Assembly: GCF_014193375.1 (NCBI RefSeq)
Contig: NZ_JACHZF010000002.1
Location: 151,917-215,916 of the forward strand
DNA length: 64,000 nucleotides
Origin: Halomonas campaniensis
GTDB taxonomy: Bacteria > Pseudomonadota > Gammaproteobacteria > Pseudomonadales > Halomonadaceae
Reading direction: 5' to 3'
Positions 28,814-37,712 of this stretch are shown here, piece after piece (position 1 is the stretch's first letter; every line of letters begins with the position of its first letter). The position numbers were made by a program, and so were the translations under genes. Below the pieces are notes generated by a model. It had not been told where the DNA came from and ran no database searches. It saw only the letters and a program-made list of their open reading frames with translations.

Positions 28814-29731
28814 ATGTCCAGGGACGATGACACCTCGCCCAACTTCGCCCATCCCCGCTACTGGCCCGTCTGGCTGGCCATCGGCGCCATGTACGTGGCG
28901 GCCTGGCTGCCCTGGCGGCTGAAGCTCTGGGTCGGCAAGGGGATCGGCCTGGTCGCCTGGCGCCTCGCCAGGCGCCGGCGTCATATCACCGAGACCAACC
29001 TGCGGCTCTGCTTTCCGGAACTGGATGATGACCAGCAGCGGCGGCTTGTACGGGAGACCTTTATCGCCAACGGCATCGGCATCATGGAGACCGCCACCGG
29101 CTGGTGCCGCGACCCGGAGCACCTTCGCCACCGTGTCACCTTCAAGGGCCAGGAGCACATGGCGAAGGCGCTGGCCGAGGGCAGGGGAGCGCTGATCATC
29201 GGCGTGCACTTCTCCACCCTCGACCTGGGCGGGGCCCTGCATTCGCTCTTCTTCCCGGCGGACGTGGTCTATCGCCCCCACGACAACCCCCTCTTCGAGC
29301 GCTTCATGACCCGGGCGCGCTCGCGGATCTTCGGCACCGCCATCGACCGCCACGACCTGCGCGGCGTGGTGCGCCGGATCAAGGCTGGCCGAGGCGTCTG
29401 GTACTCGCCGGATCAGGACTTCGGCCGCGATGTCAGCGTCTTTGCTCCCTTCTTCGGCATCGAGGCGGCCAGCATCAAGCTCACCGCCAAGATTACCCGC
29501 ATGACCGGGGCACCGGTGATGCCGCTGATCTTCCACCGCAACCCCGACGACCGCACCTACACCCTCGAGTACCTGCCGCCGCTTTCGGACTTCCCCAGCG
29601 GCGACGAGGTGGCCGATGCCGCGCGCGTCAACGCGGTCATCGAGGGCGCGATCCGCAAGCACCCCGAGCAGTACCTGTGGCTGCATCGCCGCTTCAAGAC
29701 CCGGCCGGAGGGCGAGCCGGGGTTCTATTGA
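28814..29731 (+). CDS. Lipid A biosynthesis lauroyl/myristoyl acyltransferase (LpxL/LpxM family)
   Basis: A 305-residue inner-membrane acyltransferase that adds a secondary acyl chain to Kdo2-lipid IVA. An N-terminal membrane anchor (LAIGAMYVAAWLPWRLKLWV) precedes the catalytic HX4D motif HFSTLD near residue 136 and WYSPDQDFGRDVSVFAPFFG near residue 197. The end, YLWLHRRFKTRPEGEPGFY, is typical of LpxL. Which acyl chain is added cannot be told, and LpxP is also possible. It starts 20 bp after alr with CAGGAA upstream, probably cotranscribed. Confidence 0.9.
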   Translation: MSRDDDTSPNFAHPRYWPVWLAIGAMYVAAWLPWRLKLWVGKGIGLVAWRLARRRRHITETNLRLCFPELDDDQQRRLVRETFIANGIGIMETATGWCRDPEHLRHRVTFKGQEHMAKALAEGRGALIIGVHFSTLDLGGALHSLFFPADVVYRPHDNPLFERFMTRARSRIFGTAIDRHDLRGVVRRIKAGRGVWYSPDQDFGRDVSVFAPFFGIEAASIKLTAKITRMTGAPVMPLIFHRNPDDRTYTLEYLPPLSDFPSGDEVADAARVNAVIEGAIRKHPEQYLWLHRRFKTRPEGEPGFY

Positions 29732-29875
29732 GCCCAGGCGGCTTACAGGGCGATACCAAGCGTAACTTGCCATTCGCCAGGCGGTTGGCAAGGCTGTAGG
29801 GGAGCGCGGGGCGAAGGCAGGCCCCGCTCGGTACCGGAAATGATTACCGGATCCACCGGAAAAAGGAGGTTCCCC

Positions 29876-30031
29876 ATGCTTGGCAACGCCCTGCTGTTCC
29901 TGATCATCGCGATCATCGCCGGGGTACTCGGTTTCACGGGCATCGCCGGTGTCGCCACCTCGATTGCCCAGATCCTCTTCGTGCTGTTCCTGATCCTGTT
30001 CGTGGTATCGCTGATCTTCGGCCGACGCTGA
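29876..30031 (+). CDS. DUF1328 small membrane protein (YtjA family)
   Basis: A 51-residue double-spanning membrane peptide: [20 protein letters not shown] followed by [17 protein letters not shown]. Length and sequence match the UPF0391/YtjA family, small stress-associated proteins of unknown function. A very strong AAAAGGAGGT site lies 5 nt before the ATG. It stands alone between two other units, with a stem-loop downstream. Confidence 0.88.
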   Translation: MLGNALLFLIIAIIAGVLGFTGIAGVATSIAQILFVLFLILFVVSLIFGRR

Positions 30032-30064
30032 CCGATCCCATCTCCGATCGAGCCCCCCAAGCAG

Positions 30065-30090
30065 AAGGCCCCTCCAACCGGAGGGGCCTT
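30065..30090. terminator. Bidirectional stem-loop between DUF1328 and ettA
   Basis: A perfect 11-bp stem AAGGCCCCTCC/GGAGGGGCCTT with loop AACC lies between two convergent genes. The T-tail is only two bases, so efficiency is uncertain. Confidence 0.7.
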
Positions 30091-30117
30091 CGCGCATGAT
30101 GGGCCGGCGTCGTCGAC

Positions 30118-31779
<1,662 letters not shown>

Positions 31780-31851
31780 GGAGTTCCACTGGGTTGAGGA
31801 TTTCAGTGGCCACGATGATAGTGGCCACTGCGTTCAAAGGCCAGCCGGGGC

Positions 31852-32058
31852 CTATTCCTCTTCCTCGTCGATGGCCCAGTCGTCCTCGATGGCCCGCCGC
31901 AGGCGGCGCTCCTCGAGCAGGGCTTCCACGCGGCGGCGGGCGCGCAGGGTGTCGGCGCGACTGGCGGGACGCGAGCGACCGTAGTCGTCGTCGTTCACCG
32001 CTTCGGAGAAATCCTGCTCGTCATCGAGCCCCGGATCGAGAAGGTGTTCACGGCCCAT
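31852..32058 (-). CDS. Small charged protein, PA3496 family
   Basis: A 68-residue protein rich in Arg, Asp and Glu, with no membrane segment. Its C-terminal part (RARRRVEALLEERRLRRAIE, then DDW) resembles the PA3496 family of short proteins, sometimes called putative envelope-integrity proteins. Start at 32056-32058, chosen because GGGAGG lies 7 nt upstream; an earlier in-frame ATG at 32073 overlaps that site. Function unknown. It sits upstream of ettA in the same orientation, 72 bp away. Confidence 0.65.
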   Translation of the reverse strand: MGREHLLDPGLDDEQDFSEAVNDDDYGRSRPASRADTLRARRRVEALLEERRLRRAIEDDWAIDEEEE

Positions 32059-32079
32059 GCGACGTCCTCCCATGGCCTG

Positions 32080-32238
32080 GTGTCGACGCCCCGCGTCGAC
32101 GCATCACACGATCGCTTCTCGTCCGCTCTCTTCAATCTCTGGGTGCGGAACCCGAAGCGCCAGCAGGCAACGGGCGTTGCCTGGACGCTATATATATCCC
32201 CGAGGGGGGCAGGGCAAGCCCCCGGGGGGACTTTTTTT
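32080..32238 (+). ncRNA. Candidate structured small RNA with intrinsic terminator
   Basis: Non-coding stretch with three successive hairpins. They are GTCGACGC-CCC-GCGTCGAC (32082-32100), CAGGCAACG-GG-CGTTGCCTG (32164-32183) and a GC hairpin GGGGGC/GCCCCC around 32208-32224 followed by a T7 run (32231-32237). The T-run ends a plus-strand transcript although no plus gene is present. TATATATA at 32190-32197 could instead be a -10 element, giving only a very short RNA. Nothing identifies a known RNA family. Confidence 0.3.
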
Positions 32239-32281
32239 GTTTCTTCGCACTGTGGCGTGAACATGTTTGGCAGGTTTAATG

Positions 32282-32310
32282 GTGGGAGGCCGGCTCCGCC
32301 GGGCGAATGG
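32282..32310 (+). repeat. REP-like unit, forward
   Basis: GTGGGAG, an inner stem GCCGGC/GCCGGG and CGAATGG at the end: the layout of REP units widespread in Pseudomonas and Halomonas genomes. It is paired with an inverted copy at 32374. Confidence 0.55.
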
Positions 32311-32373
32311 AGGCCGAAGGACTCCCTGGCGGCTGGTGCAAGCGTAAGCAACACCACCGGGGCACCTTCGGCG

Positions 32374-32402
32374 CCATTCGCTCGGGGAACCCGAGCTCCC
32401 AC
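32374..32402 (-). repeat. REP-like unit, inverted
   Basis: Read on the minus strand: TGTGGGAGCTCGGG, loop, CCGAGCGAATGG. It shares the GTGGGAG head and CGAATGG tail with the 32282 unit but has a different stem, so the two form a BIME-like inverted pair 63 bp apart. Confidence 0.6.
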
Positions 32403-32484
32403 AAGGCAGCATCACGCTGATCTGCGAAGAATCTTTTTTTCCGGCTGGTGTTCCGGCGGGGCCGGGGGCAGGAGGAAAAGGGGA

Positions 32485-32919
32485 TCAGGTGAGGCCGTGC
32501 TCGGCCTTGAGGCGCTCGAGTTCCATCTGGGCCTCCACCCGCTCGGTCACGTCCTTCTGCACCCCGATGTAGTAGGTCAGGTTGTCGTCCTCGTCATGGA
32601 CGGGGGTGATGGAGAGCTCGTTCCAGAACAGGGTGCCGTCCTTGCGGTAGTTGCGCAGCACCGTGCGACAGGGGCGCCCTTCGGCCAGGGCCTTGCGGAT
32701 GGCCCCGAGGCCCTCCTGGTCGCGGTCCTCGTTCTGCAGGAAGCGGCAGTCCTGGTAGAGGATCTCGTCGGCGTTGTAGCCGGTCAGGCGCTCGAAGCCC
32801 TTGTTCACGTAGATCAGGATGTTCTCGTCGCCCTCCTGCTCGGCGACCACGATGCCATCCTCGGAGGCATCGACAATGCGTTCCAGCAGTTCCGGGCTGA
32901 TCAGGGGAGATCGTTTCAT
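32485..32919 (-). CDS. Short LOV blue-light photoreceptor (PpSB1-LOV-like)
   Basis: A 144-residue protein that is a single PAS/LOV domain with short terminal helices. It binds FMN in this family and forms a cysteinyl adduct in blue light. The photoactive cysteine is Cys58 in ILYQDCRFLQNEDRDQ; FMN contacts are in YRKDGTLFWNELSITPV. VDASEDGIVVAEQEGDENIL closely resembles the Pseudomonas putida PpSB1-LOV N-terminus (142 residues, Cys53). No output domain is fused, so it must act by dimer change or on a partner. Start at 32917-32919 by homology; no strong ribosome site is seen. No obvious cotranscribed partner. Confidence 0.88.
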   Translation of the reverse strand: MKRSPLISPELLERIVDASEDGIVVAEQEGDENILIYVNKGFERLTGYNADEILYQDCRFLQNEDRDQEGLGAIRKALAEGRPCRTVLRNYRKDGTLFWNELSITPVHDEDDNLTYYIGVQKDVTERVEAQMELERLKAEHGLT

Positions 32920-33049
32920 TCTGGACGTTCCATTCTGGGCGTTCCTGTCGCGAATCCTGTCCTGGCCGCCCGGGTAGGGCGACGGCGGCGGGCACTTCAC
33001 AGCTGGTTACATCATGGCCAGACGGCCACGGGATTTCAACGCGGCAGGC

Positions 33050-34363
33050 CTATTCGACCTCCGGCAGGCGGCTGGCGCTGGCCGATGCGGCCAGCGCCAT
33101 CAGCGCCAGCACCACCAGCAGGGCGGGGGTGCCGAGCCACTGGGCCAGGGCGCCCACTGCCCCGCCCACCAGCAGCATCAGCACCCCGGTCACGCTGTTG
33201 GAAAGCGCCACATAGAGCGCGCGCCGGTCGCTGCCGGCCATGTCGACCACGTAGGTCTTGCGGCCCAGACGCACTCCGGCATGGACGATCACCAGCAGGG
33301 CATAGACCAGCGCATAGGGCCACACGGTCTGGCTCCATGCGCCCGGCAGCCAGACGAAGGTGGCACCCAGCAGGCAGCAGGCGGCGGCGCCTGCCCCGGC
33401 GTCGCGCATCACCCGGCGGCTGGAGGCGTCGGCGCGCTTGCCCCAGACCGGGCTTGCCACCATGCCGGCGATGCCGGAGACCACGATCAGCACGCCGAGG
33501 CCGCCGAGCTGCGTGCCGCTCTGCTGCTGGCCGAGCAGTGCCACGTAGGGCAGTGCCAGGGCGCTGGCCAGCAGCAGGGCACGGGAGACGTTGAAGTGCA
33601 GGAAGGCGCGGTCCTCGCGCAGCAGGCGAAGCCCCAGCCGGATGCTGTCCCAGGCGTTGTCGCCCCCCTCCACGGCCCCCGGGGTCTCCGTGATGCGCGC
33701 CGCGCACAGGGCATTGAGCGCCCAGCCCAGCGCGGCCACCCCCAGCAGCACCGCCAGGGCCAGCTCGCCGGGGCGCTCCTCGAAGAGCATCAGCACGGCG
33801 CCGGCCAGCAGGGTCACGGCCCCGGCCACGCTGCCGCTCCAGCCCATCAGGGTGCCGCGCCGCTGCTTGCTGATGGTCTTGCCCAGCACGTCCTTGGTGG
33901 CGATGGAGGAGAGCCCCCGGGCCAGCGACAGCGCCACCAGCACGGCCAGCACCAGGCCGCCGCCGACGGCGCCTGCGCCGAACAGTGCCAGCAGGGCGAG
34001 CAGGGCGGCGGCGGCCGCCTGGAGCAGCCCGCCCACCACCCAGGCCCACTTGCGCTCGGGCCTGAGGCGAATGAAGCCGGCCACGAACAGCTGGGGCAGC
34101 AGGGCACCGGCTTCGCGGATCGGGACCAGCAGGCTCACCATCCACAGTGGCGCGCCGATCACCCCCATCAGCCAGGGCAGCACCAGGCGGGCGCTCGACA
34201 GCTCGTCGGCCAGCTTGTTGCCCAGCGAGGCGACCAGGTGGAGGAAGAAGTTGCGCGGCTGCTCGTCACAGGCCTCGTCCGGGATGTCCCGGCACATCCG
34301 GCTGTCCTCGTCGCCGGTCAGCCATTCGTAGAGGCGGGACTGGCTGATCTCGGGTGCGGCCAT
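33050..34363 (-). CDS. MFS transporter
   Basis: A 437-residue inner-membrane secondary carrier with about 11-12 hydrophobic segments. A 70-residue hydrophilic N-terminus (including SRLYEWLTGDEDSRMCRDIP) precedes the first segment, and the loop SIATKDVLGKTISKQRRG between segments 4 and 5 is unusually basic. Start at 34361-34363 with GAGGAG; a longer open frame to 34717 overlaps the divergent mntA gene and was rejected. Substrate unknown. Nothing around it suggests one. Confidence 0.85.
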   Translation of the reverse strand: MAAPEISQSRLYEWLTGDEDSRMCRDIPDEACDEQPRNFFLHLVASLGNKLADELSSARLVLPWLMGVIGAPLWMVSLLVPIREAGALLPQLFVAGFIRLRPERKWAWVVGGLLQAAAAALLALLALFGAGAVGGGLVLAVLVALSLARGLSSIATKDVLGKTISKQRRGTLMGWSGSVAGAVTLLAGAVLMLFEERPGELALAVLLGVAALGWALNALCAARITETPGAVEGGDNAWDSIRLGLRLLREDRAFLHFNVSRALLLASALALPYVALLGQQQSGTQLGGLGVLIVVSGIAGMVASPVWGKRADASSRRVMRDAGAGAAACCLLGATFVWLPGAWSQTVWPYALVYALLVIVHAGVRLGRKTYVVDMAGSDRRALYVALSNSVTGVLMLLVGGAVGALAQWLGTPALLVVLALMALAASASASRLPEVE

Positions 34364-34450
34364 GGGGGCTCCTCGCTGGTAGGATGGTAGTCTCCATTGT
34401 CGCGATAGTAAGGTTGGCATGTCACTCATCTGTTTCCGGGAGCGCCACGC

Positions 34451-34750
34451 ATGCGCCTGACCCCTGAACAGGTCGCCATCATCCATGAGTCTGTTGCCGA
34501 GGTGCTGGGCCCTGAGGCGCGCGTCTATCTGTTCGGCTCTCGGGTCGATGACCGGCGCCGCGGCGGTGATATCGACCTCTACATCGAGTTGCCGGTACTG
34601 GCCGAACCGCGCTCGCGGCTGCAGGTGCAGCTGCAGCGTCGGCTCTGGGAACGCCTGGGGCCCCGGCGTATCGATCTGCTGATTCGGGCGCGTGATGAAG
34701 CGCTGCGGCCGATACATCGCGATGCCCTCGAGCAGGGAGTGAGGCTGTGA
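34451..34750 (+). CDS. mntA: MntA-like nucleotidyltransferase antitoxin
   Basis: A 99-residue minimal nucleotidyltransferase. It has the GS motif (Gly29-Ser30) followed by two catalytic aspartates Asp40 and Asp42 in FGSRVDDRRRGGDIDLYIE, nine residues apart, and a third acidic residue in RRIDLLIRA. Known MntA proteins add AMP groups to the toxin HepT and silence it. The next gene, overlapping by 1 bp, encodes a HEPN toxin with the matching motif, so this is the antitoxin half. GC and codon use look similar to neighbours, though small TA modules are often mobile. Confidence 0.88.
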   Translation: MRLTPEQVAIIHESVAEVLGPEARVYLFGSRVDDRRRGGDIDLYIELPVLAEPRSRLQVQLQRRLWERLGPRRIDLLIRARDEALRPIHRDALEQGVRL

Positions 34751-35247
34751 TGACGACGGCCCAGACCATTCTGGAGGAACAGTTGCAGGTAGCGGAGCGC
34801 ATGCAGCACCACCTGCACCGCTCCTGGGGGGCCATTCAGCCCGACCTTCCTCTCCAGTCCGCCGCGGTTCCCCGGCTGGATGACGACACCATCGACAGGC
34901 TGGACCTCTTTCTGAGTCGCTTCGGCAAGCTTCAGGACTTCATGGCCGGCAAGTTGTTCCGGGCCTTGGCGCGGGCCAGCCTGGAAGATACAGGCGCCGA
35001 TGTCTCGCTACTGGATACGCTGAACCGCATGGAGAAGTTCGGTGTGCTGCTTGCCGTCGATGACTGGCTGGAGGTGCGCCAGCTGCGCAACGCCTTCGCC
35101 CATGAGTACCTGAACGATAGCGCCGCCATTGCCGAGAATATCAATAGCGCGGCGCGCCTCTATCCCCTGCTGTCGGACACTCTTGGACGCTGCCGCGACT
35201 TCCAGGCACGGCACATCCTACGGGCTTCCGGAAACGGTGACGCATGA
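34750..35247 (+). CDS. hepT: HEPN-domain toxin HepT-like
   Basis: A 165-residue all-alpha HEPN protein, a probable RNase. The catalytic RX4HXY motif is Arg113-NAFA-His118-Glu-Tyr120 in VRQLRNAFAHEYLND. In characterised HepT toxins this tyrosine is the site adenylylated by MntA, and both halves are present here. Start: ATG 34750 overlaps the mntA stop (TGATG). It is longer than Shewanella HepT (about 133), with an N-terminal extension. The stop overlaps the following exporter gene start by 4 bp. Confidence 0.85.
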   Translation: MTTAQTILEEQLQVAERMQHHLHRSWGAIQPDLPLQSAAVPRLDDDTIDRLDLFLSRFGKLQDFMAGKLFRALARASLEDTGADVSLLDTLNRMEKFGVLLAVDDWLEVRQLRNAFAHEYLNDSAAIAENINSAARLYPLLSDTLGRCRDFQARHILRASGNGDA

Positions 35248-36140
35248 CCCGCGACGGCCAGGCGATGCTCTACGGGCTGGGGGCGGTGGCGCTGTGGTCC
35301 ACCGTGGCCACCGCCTTCAAGGTGGCGCTGACCTACATGTCGCCGCTGGCGCTGATGTGGCTCGCCTCGCTGGTCTCCTGGGCGCTGATCGGCGTGCTGG
35401 TGGCCCGCCAGGGGCTGGCGGGCCAGGCGCTTCGCCACGGCTGGCGCACCGCCGCCTGGGCGGGGCTGATGAACCCGGTGGCCTACTACCTGGTGCTGTT
35501 CGGCGCCTACGACCGCCTGCCCGGCCAGGAGGCCATGGCGCTCAACTACACCTGGGCGCTGGCCATGGCCTTCCTGGCGGTGCCGCTGCTCGGTCAGCGG
35601 CTGACCCGCATCGACGTGCTGGCCGGGCTGATCGCCTACGGCGGGGTCTGGGTGATCGCCACCCGCGGGGCGGTGTTCGACGTGGCCTTCGCCGACCCGC
35701 TGGGGGTCGCCATGGCGCTGGCCTCGACGCTGATCTGGGCGCTTTACTGGCTGCTCAACGCCCGGGACCACCGTCCGCCCCTGGTGGCCCAGTGGCAGAA
35801 CTTCAGCGTCGGGCTGCCGGTGCTGACGGTGCTGCTGCTGGCCGGGCCGGGACTCGAGTGGCACGGCTGGGCGGGGCTCGGTGCCGGCGTCTACGTGGGG
35901 CTCTTCGAGATGGGCATCGCCTTCGTGCTCTGGCAGCTTGCCGTGCACCGGGTGTCGCGCACGGCGAAGGTCTCCAACCTGATCTTCCTCTCGCCGCCGG
36001 TGTCGCTGCTGCTGCTCTACCTGGTGGTGGGGGAGCCGATCCTGGCCTCAACGCTCATCGGCCTGGTGCTGATTCTTGGCGGCCTGGGGCTGCAGCAGTG
36101 GCAGAAGAGCCCGGCGCCGGCGGCTCAGGAGAGCCGCTGA
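35244..36140 (+). CDS. DMT-family (EamA) transporter
   Basis: A 298-residue inner-membrane protein with about ten hydrophobic helices arranged as two EamA repeats. The first repeat includes MLYGLGAVALWSTVATAFKV and ALNYTWALAMAFLAVPLLGQ; the second includes IWALYWLLNARDH and ends LVLILGGLGLQQWQ. Members export amino acids or metabolites; the substrate is unknown. The ATG overlaps the hepT stop (ATGA), so translation is coupled to the toxin-antitoxin module. Its 3' end overlaps a relic toxin on the other strand. Confidence 0.87.
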   Translation: MTRDGQAMLYGLGAVALWSTVATAFKVALTYMSPLALMWLASLVSWALIGVLVARQGLAGQALRHGWRTAAWAGLMNPVAYYLVLFGAYDRLPGQEAMALNYTWALAMAFLAVPLLGQRLTRIDVLAGLIAYGGVWVIATRGAVFDVAFADPLGVAMALASTLIWALYWLLNARDHRPPLVAQWQNFSVGLPVLTVLLLAGPGLEWHGWAGLGAGVYVGLFEMGIAFVLWQLAVHRVSRTAKVSNLIFLSPPVSLLLLYLVVGEPILASTLIGLVLILGGLGLQQWQKSPAPAAQESR

Positions 36141-36172
36141 TACTCGAAGAGCACGCGTTGTGGCGTGGTCAT
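36125..36172 (-). pseudogene. Truncated toxin reading frame (15 codons)
   Basis: A 15-residue frame, MTTPQRVLFEYQRLS, overlaps the antitoxin stop (ATGA) and ends inside the exporter gene's 3' end. The ATGA coupling and position are those of a toxin gene downstream of its antitoxin, but all but the first residues are missing. A toxin family cannot be assigned from so little. Confidence 0.4.
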
Positions 36173-36339
36173 GACGATTCGCCACGGCGTGCCTCGTGCC
36201 TGGCCTCGAGCCGCGCTATGAACTCCTCGGCGGTCATGCTCTTGCCGGTGGCTCGGCTCTCTTCGCCTAGCCGTAGCATTTCCAGCAAGGCTTCAGCCTG
36301 TTCCTTGCGTTCCTGCTGGTCCCAATCTGGATTATCCAT
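36169..36339 (-). CDS. Small antitoxin-like protein (orphan)
   Basis: A 56-residue, highly charged, helical protein (MDNPDWDQQERKEQAEALLE at the start, GKSMTAEEFIARLEARHEAR near the end). Size, composition and the ATGA-coupled frame downstream are those of a type II antitoxin. GGAGGGG precedes the ATG; the start overlaps the tesA stop by 8 bp. The partner toxin is reduced to 15 codons, so it looks orphaned. No DNA-binding motif is clear, and a different small-protein role is possible. Confidence 0.55.
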   Translation of the reverse strand: MDNPDWDQQERKEQAEALLEMLRLGEESRATGKSMTAEEFIARLEARHEARRGESS

Positions 36340-36997
36340 GGTTCATCCCCTCCATCATGGGTTTCAGTGTAGGCCAGACGTTGTCGAGGATGAGCGGCTG
36401 GGCCTCGGCCGTGGGGTGGATGCCGTCGCCCTGCATCAGCGTCTCGTCCAGTGCCACCCCCTCCAGCAGGAAGGGCACCAGCGGCAGGTCGAACTCCTCG
36501 GCCAGGCGGTGGTAGACCCCGGTGAAGGCGTCCCGATAGGCCTGCCCGTAGTTGGGCGGGATGTCGATGCCGAGCAGCAGCACTTCGGCGCCGGCGTCGA
36601 GGCTCGCCTCGACCATGCGGGTCATGTTGGCCTCGAACTGTCCCGGCGGCAGGCCGCGCAGGCCATCGTTGCCGCCGAGCTCCAGCAGAACAATGTCGGG
36701 GGCATGCTGTCCGAGTAGCTCGGGAAGCCGGCTGGCACCTCCGGCGCTGGTCTCGCCGCTGATGCTGGCGTTGACCACCCGCGCCTTTCCGTCGAGGCGC
36801 GCTTCCAGCAGACTGACCCAACCCTCGTCGGCCTCGATGCCGTAGGCCGCACTCAGGCTGTCGCCCATCACCAGCAGGGTGGGTCGGGCCTCGGCCAGCG
36901 CCGCGCCGGCGACCAGCGTCAGGGTGATCGTCACCGGCAGGGCCAGCAGCCAGGCGGTCAATCGACGATATGCACAACCAGGGAATCCCTTCATCAT
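36332..36997 (-). CDS. tesA: Arylesterase / acyl-CoA thioesterase I (GDSL hydrolase)
   Basis: A 221-residue periplasmic SGNH-fold lipase/thioesterase. A signal peptide (LLALPVTITLTLVAGAALAEA) is followed by block I LLVMGDSLSAAYGI with the nucleophilic Ser, the Gly and Asn blocks (ISGETSAGG, ELGGNDGLRG) and the catalytic Asp/His GDGIHPTAEAQ. Adjacent ATGs lie at 36997 and 36994; the first is at better distance from GAGAGG. It is divergent from ybbA with the start codons overlapping, an arrangement like E. coli tesA-ybbA. Confidence 0.92.
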   Translation of the reverse strand: MMKGFPGCAYRRLTAWLLALPVTITLTLVAGAALAEARPTLLVMGDSLSAAYGIEADEGWVSLLEARLDGKARVVNASISGETSAGGASRLPELLGQHAPDIVLLELGGNDGLRGLPPGQFEANMTRMVEASLDAGAEVLLLGIDIPPNYGQAYRDAFTGVYHRLAEEFDLPLVPFLLEGVALDETLMQGDGIHPTAEAQPLILDNVWPTLKPMMEGMNHG

Positions 36998-37712
36998 GAA
37001 CGATACCTCTCGCATGGACATGGCACCGATTCTACACGCCGAGCACCTGGCCAAGCAGGTGAGGAGCGGCGACCGGCAGCTCACCATTCTGAGTGACCTG
37101 GCCCTCTCGGTGTTCCCCGGCGAGACGGTGGCGATCCTCGGCCAGAGCGGCGCGGGCAAGTCGACCCTGCTGGGGCTGCTGGCCGGGCTCGACCTGCCCA
37201 CCGGCGGCGAGCTCTCGATGTTCGGGCAGTCCCTCGCGGCGCTGGACGAGGATGGCCGGGCCCGGCTGCGGGCCGGCCGGGTGGGGTTCGTGTTCCAGAA
37301 CTTCCAGCTGCTGCCGACCCTCACCGCGCTGGAGAACGTGATGCTGCCGCTGGAGCTCTCGCCCCGGGCCGGGACCGAGGCGCGCGCCCGCGAGTGGCTC
37401 ACCCGAGTGGGGCTGGGCGAGCGCCTGGACCACCTGCCCAAGCAGCTCTCCGGCGGCGAGCAGCAGCGGGTCGCCCTGGCCCGTGCCTTCGTCACCGGCG
37501 CCGAGCTGGTGTTTGCCGACGAGCCCACCGGCAACCTCGACCCCGACACCGGCGAGCGCATCATCGAGACCCTCTTCTCGCTCAACCGCGAGGCCGGCAC
37601 CACCCTGGTGCTGGTCACCCACGACCACGCCCTGGCGCGGCGCTGCGACCGCTGCCTGCGCCTGGACCACGGCCGCCTCGAGACCCTGCACCTCGACGAG
37701 GTGAGCGCATGA
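36996..37712 (+). CDS. ybbA: ABC transporter ATPase, YbbA (LolD-like)
   Basis: A 238-residue cytosolic ATPase of the LolD/MacB type. It has Walker A GQSGAGKSTLLGLLAG, the Q-loop VGFVFQNFQLLPTLTALENV, the signature LSGGEQQRVALARAFV and Walker B LVFADEPTGNLD. It pairs with the large permease YbbP, and its stop overlaps that gene's ATG (ATGA). The start is uncertain: ATG 36996 has a weak AGGGA, and Mets at 37014 and 37020 are alternatives. All promoters for the divergent tesA/ybbA pair must lie inside coding sequence. Confidence 0.91.
   Translation: MNDTSRMDMAPILHAEHLAKQVRSGDRQLTILSDLALSVFPGETVAILGQSGAGKSTLLGLLAGLDLPTGGELSMFGQSLAALDEDGRARLRAGRVGFVFQNFQLLPTLTALENVMLPLELSPRAGTEARAREWLTRVGLGERLDHLPKQLSGGEQQRVALARAFVTGAELVFADEPTGNLDPDTGERIIETLFSLNREAGTTLVLVTHDHALARRCDRCLRLDHGRLETLHLDEVSA

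Noticed and set aside
34381..34450. A tRNA or small RNA before mntA
   Set aside because: No cloverleaf, T-loop or terminator could be found. It is an ordinary divergent promoter gap.
33050..34717. A longer MFS protein starting at 34717
   Set aside because: The extension overlaps mntA on the other strand and lacks a ribosome site. The Met at 34363 has GAGGAG.
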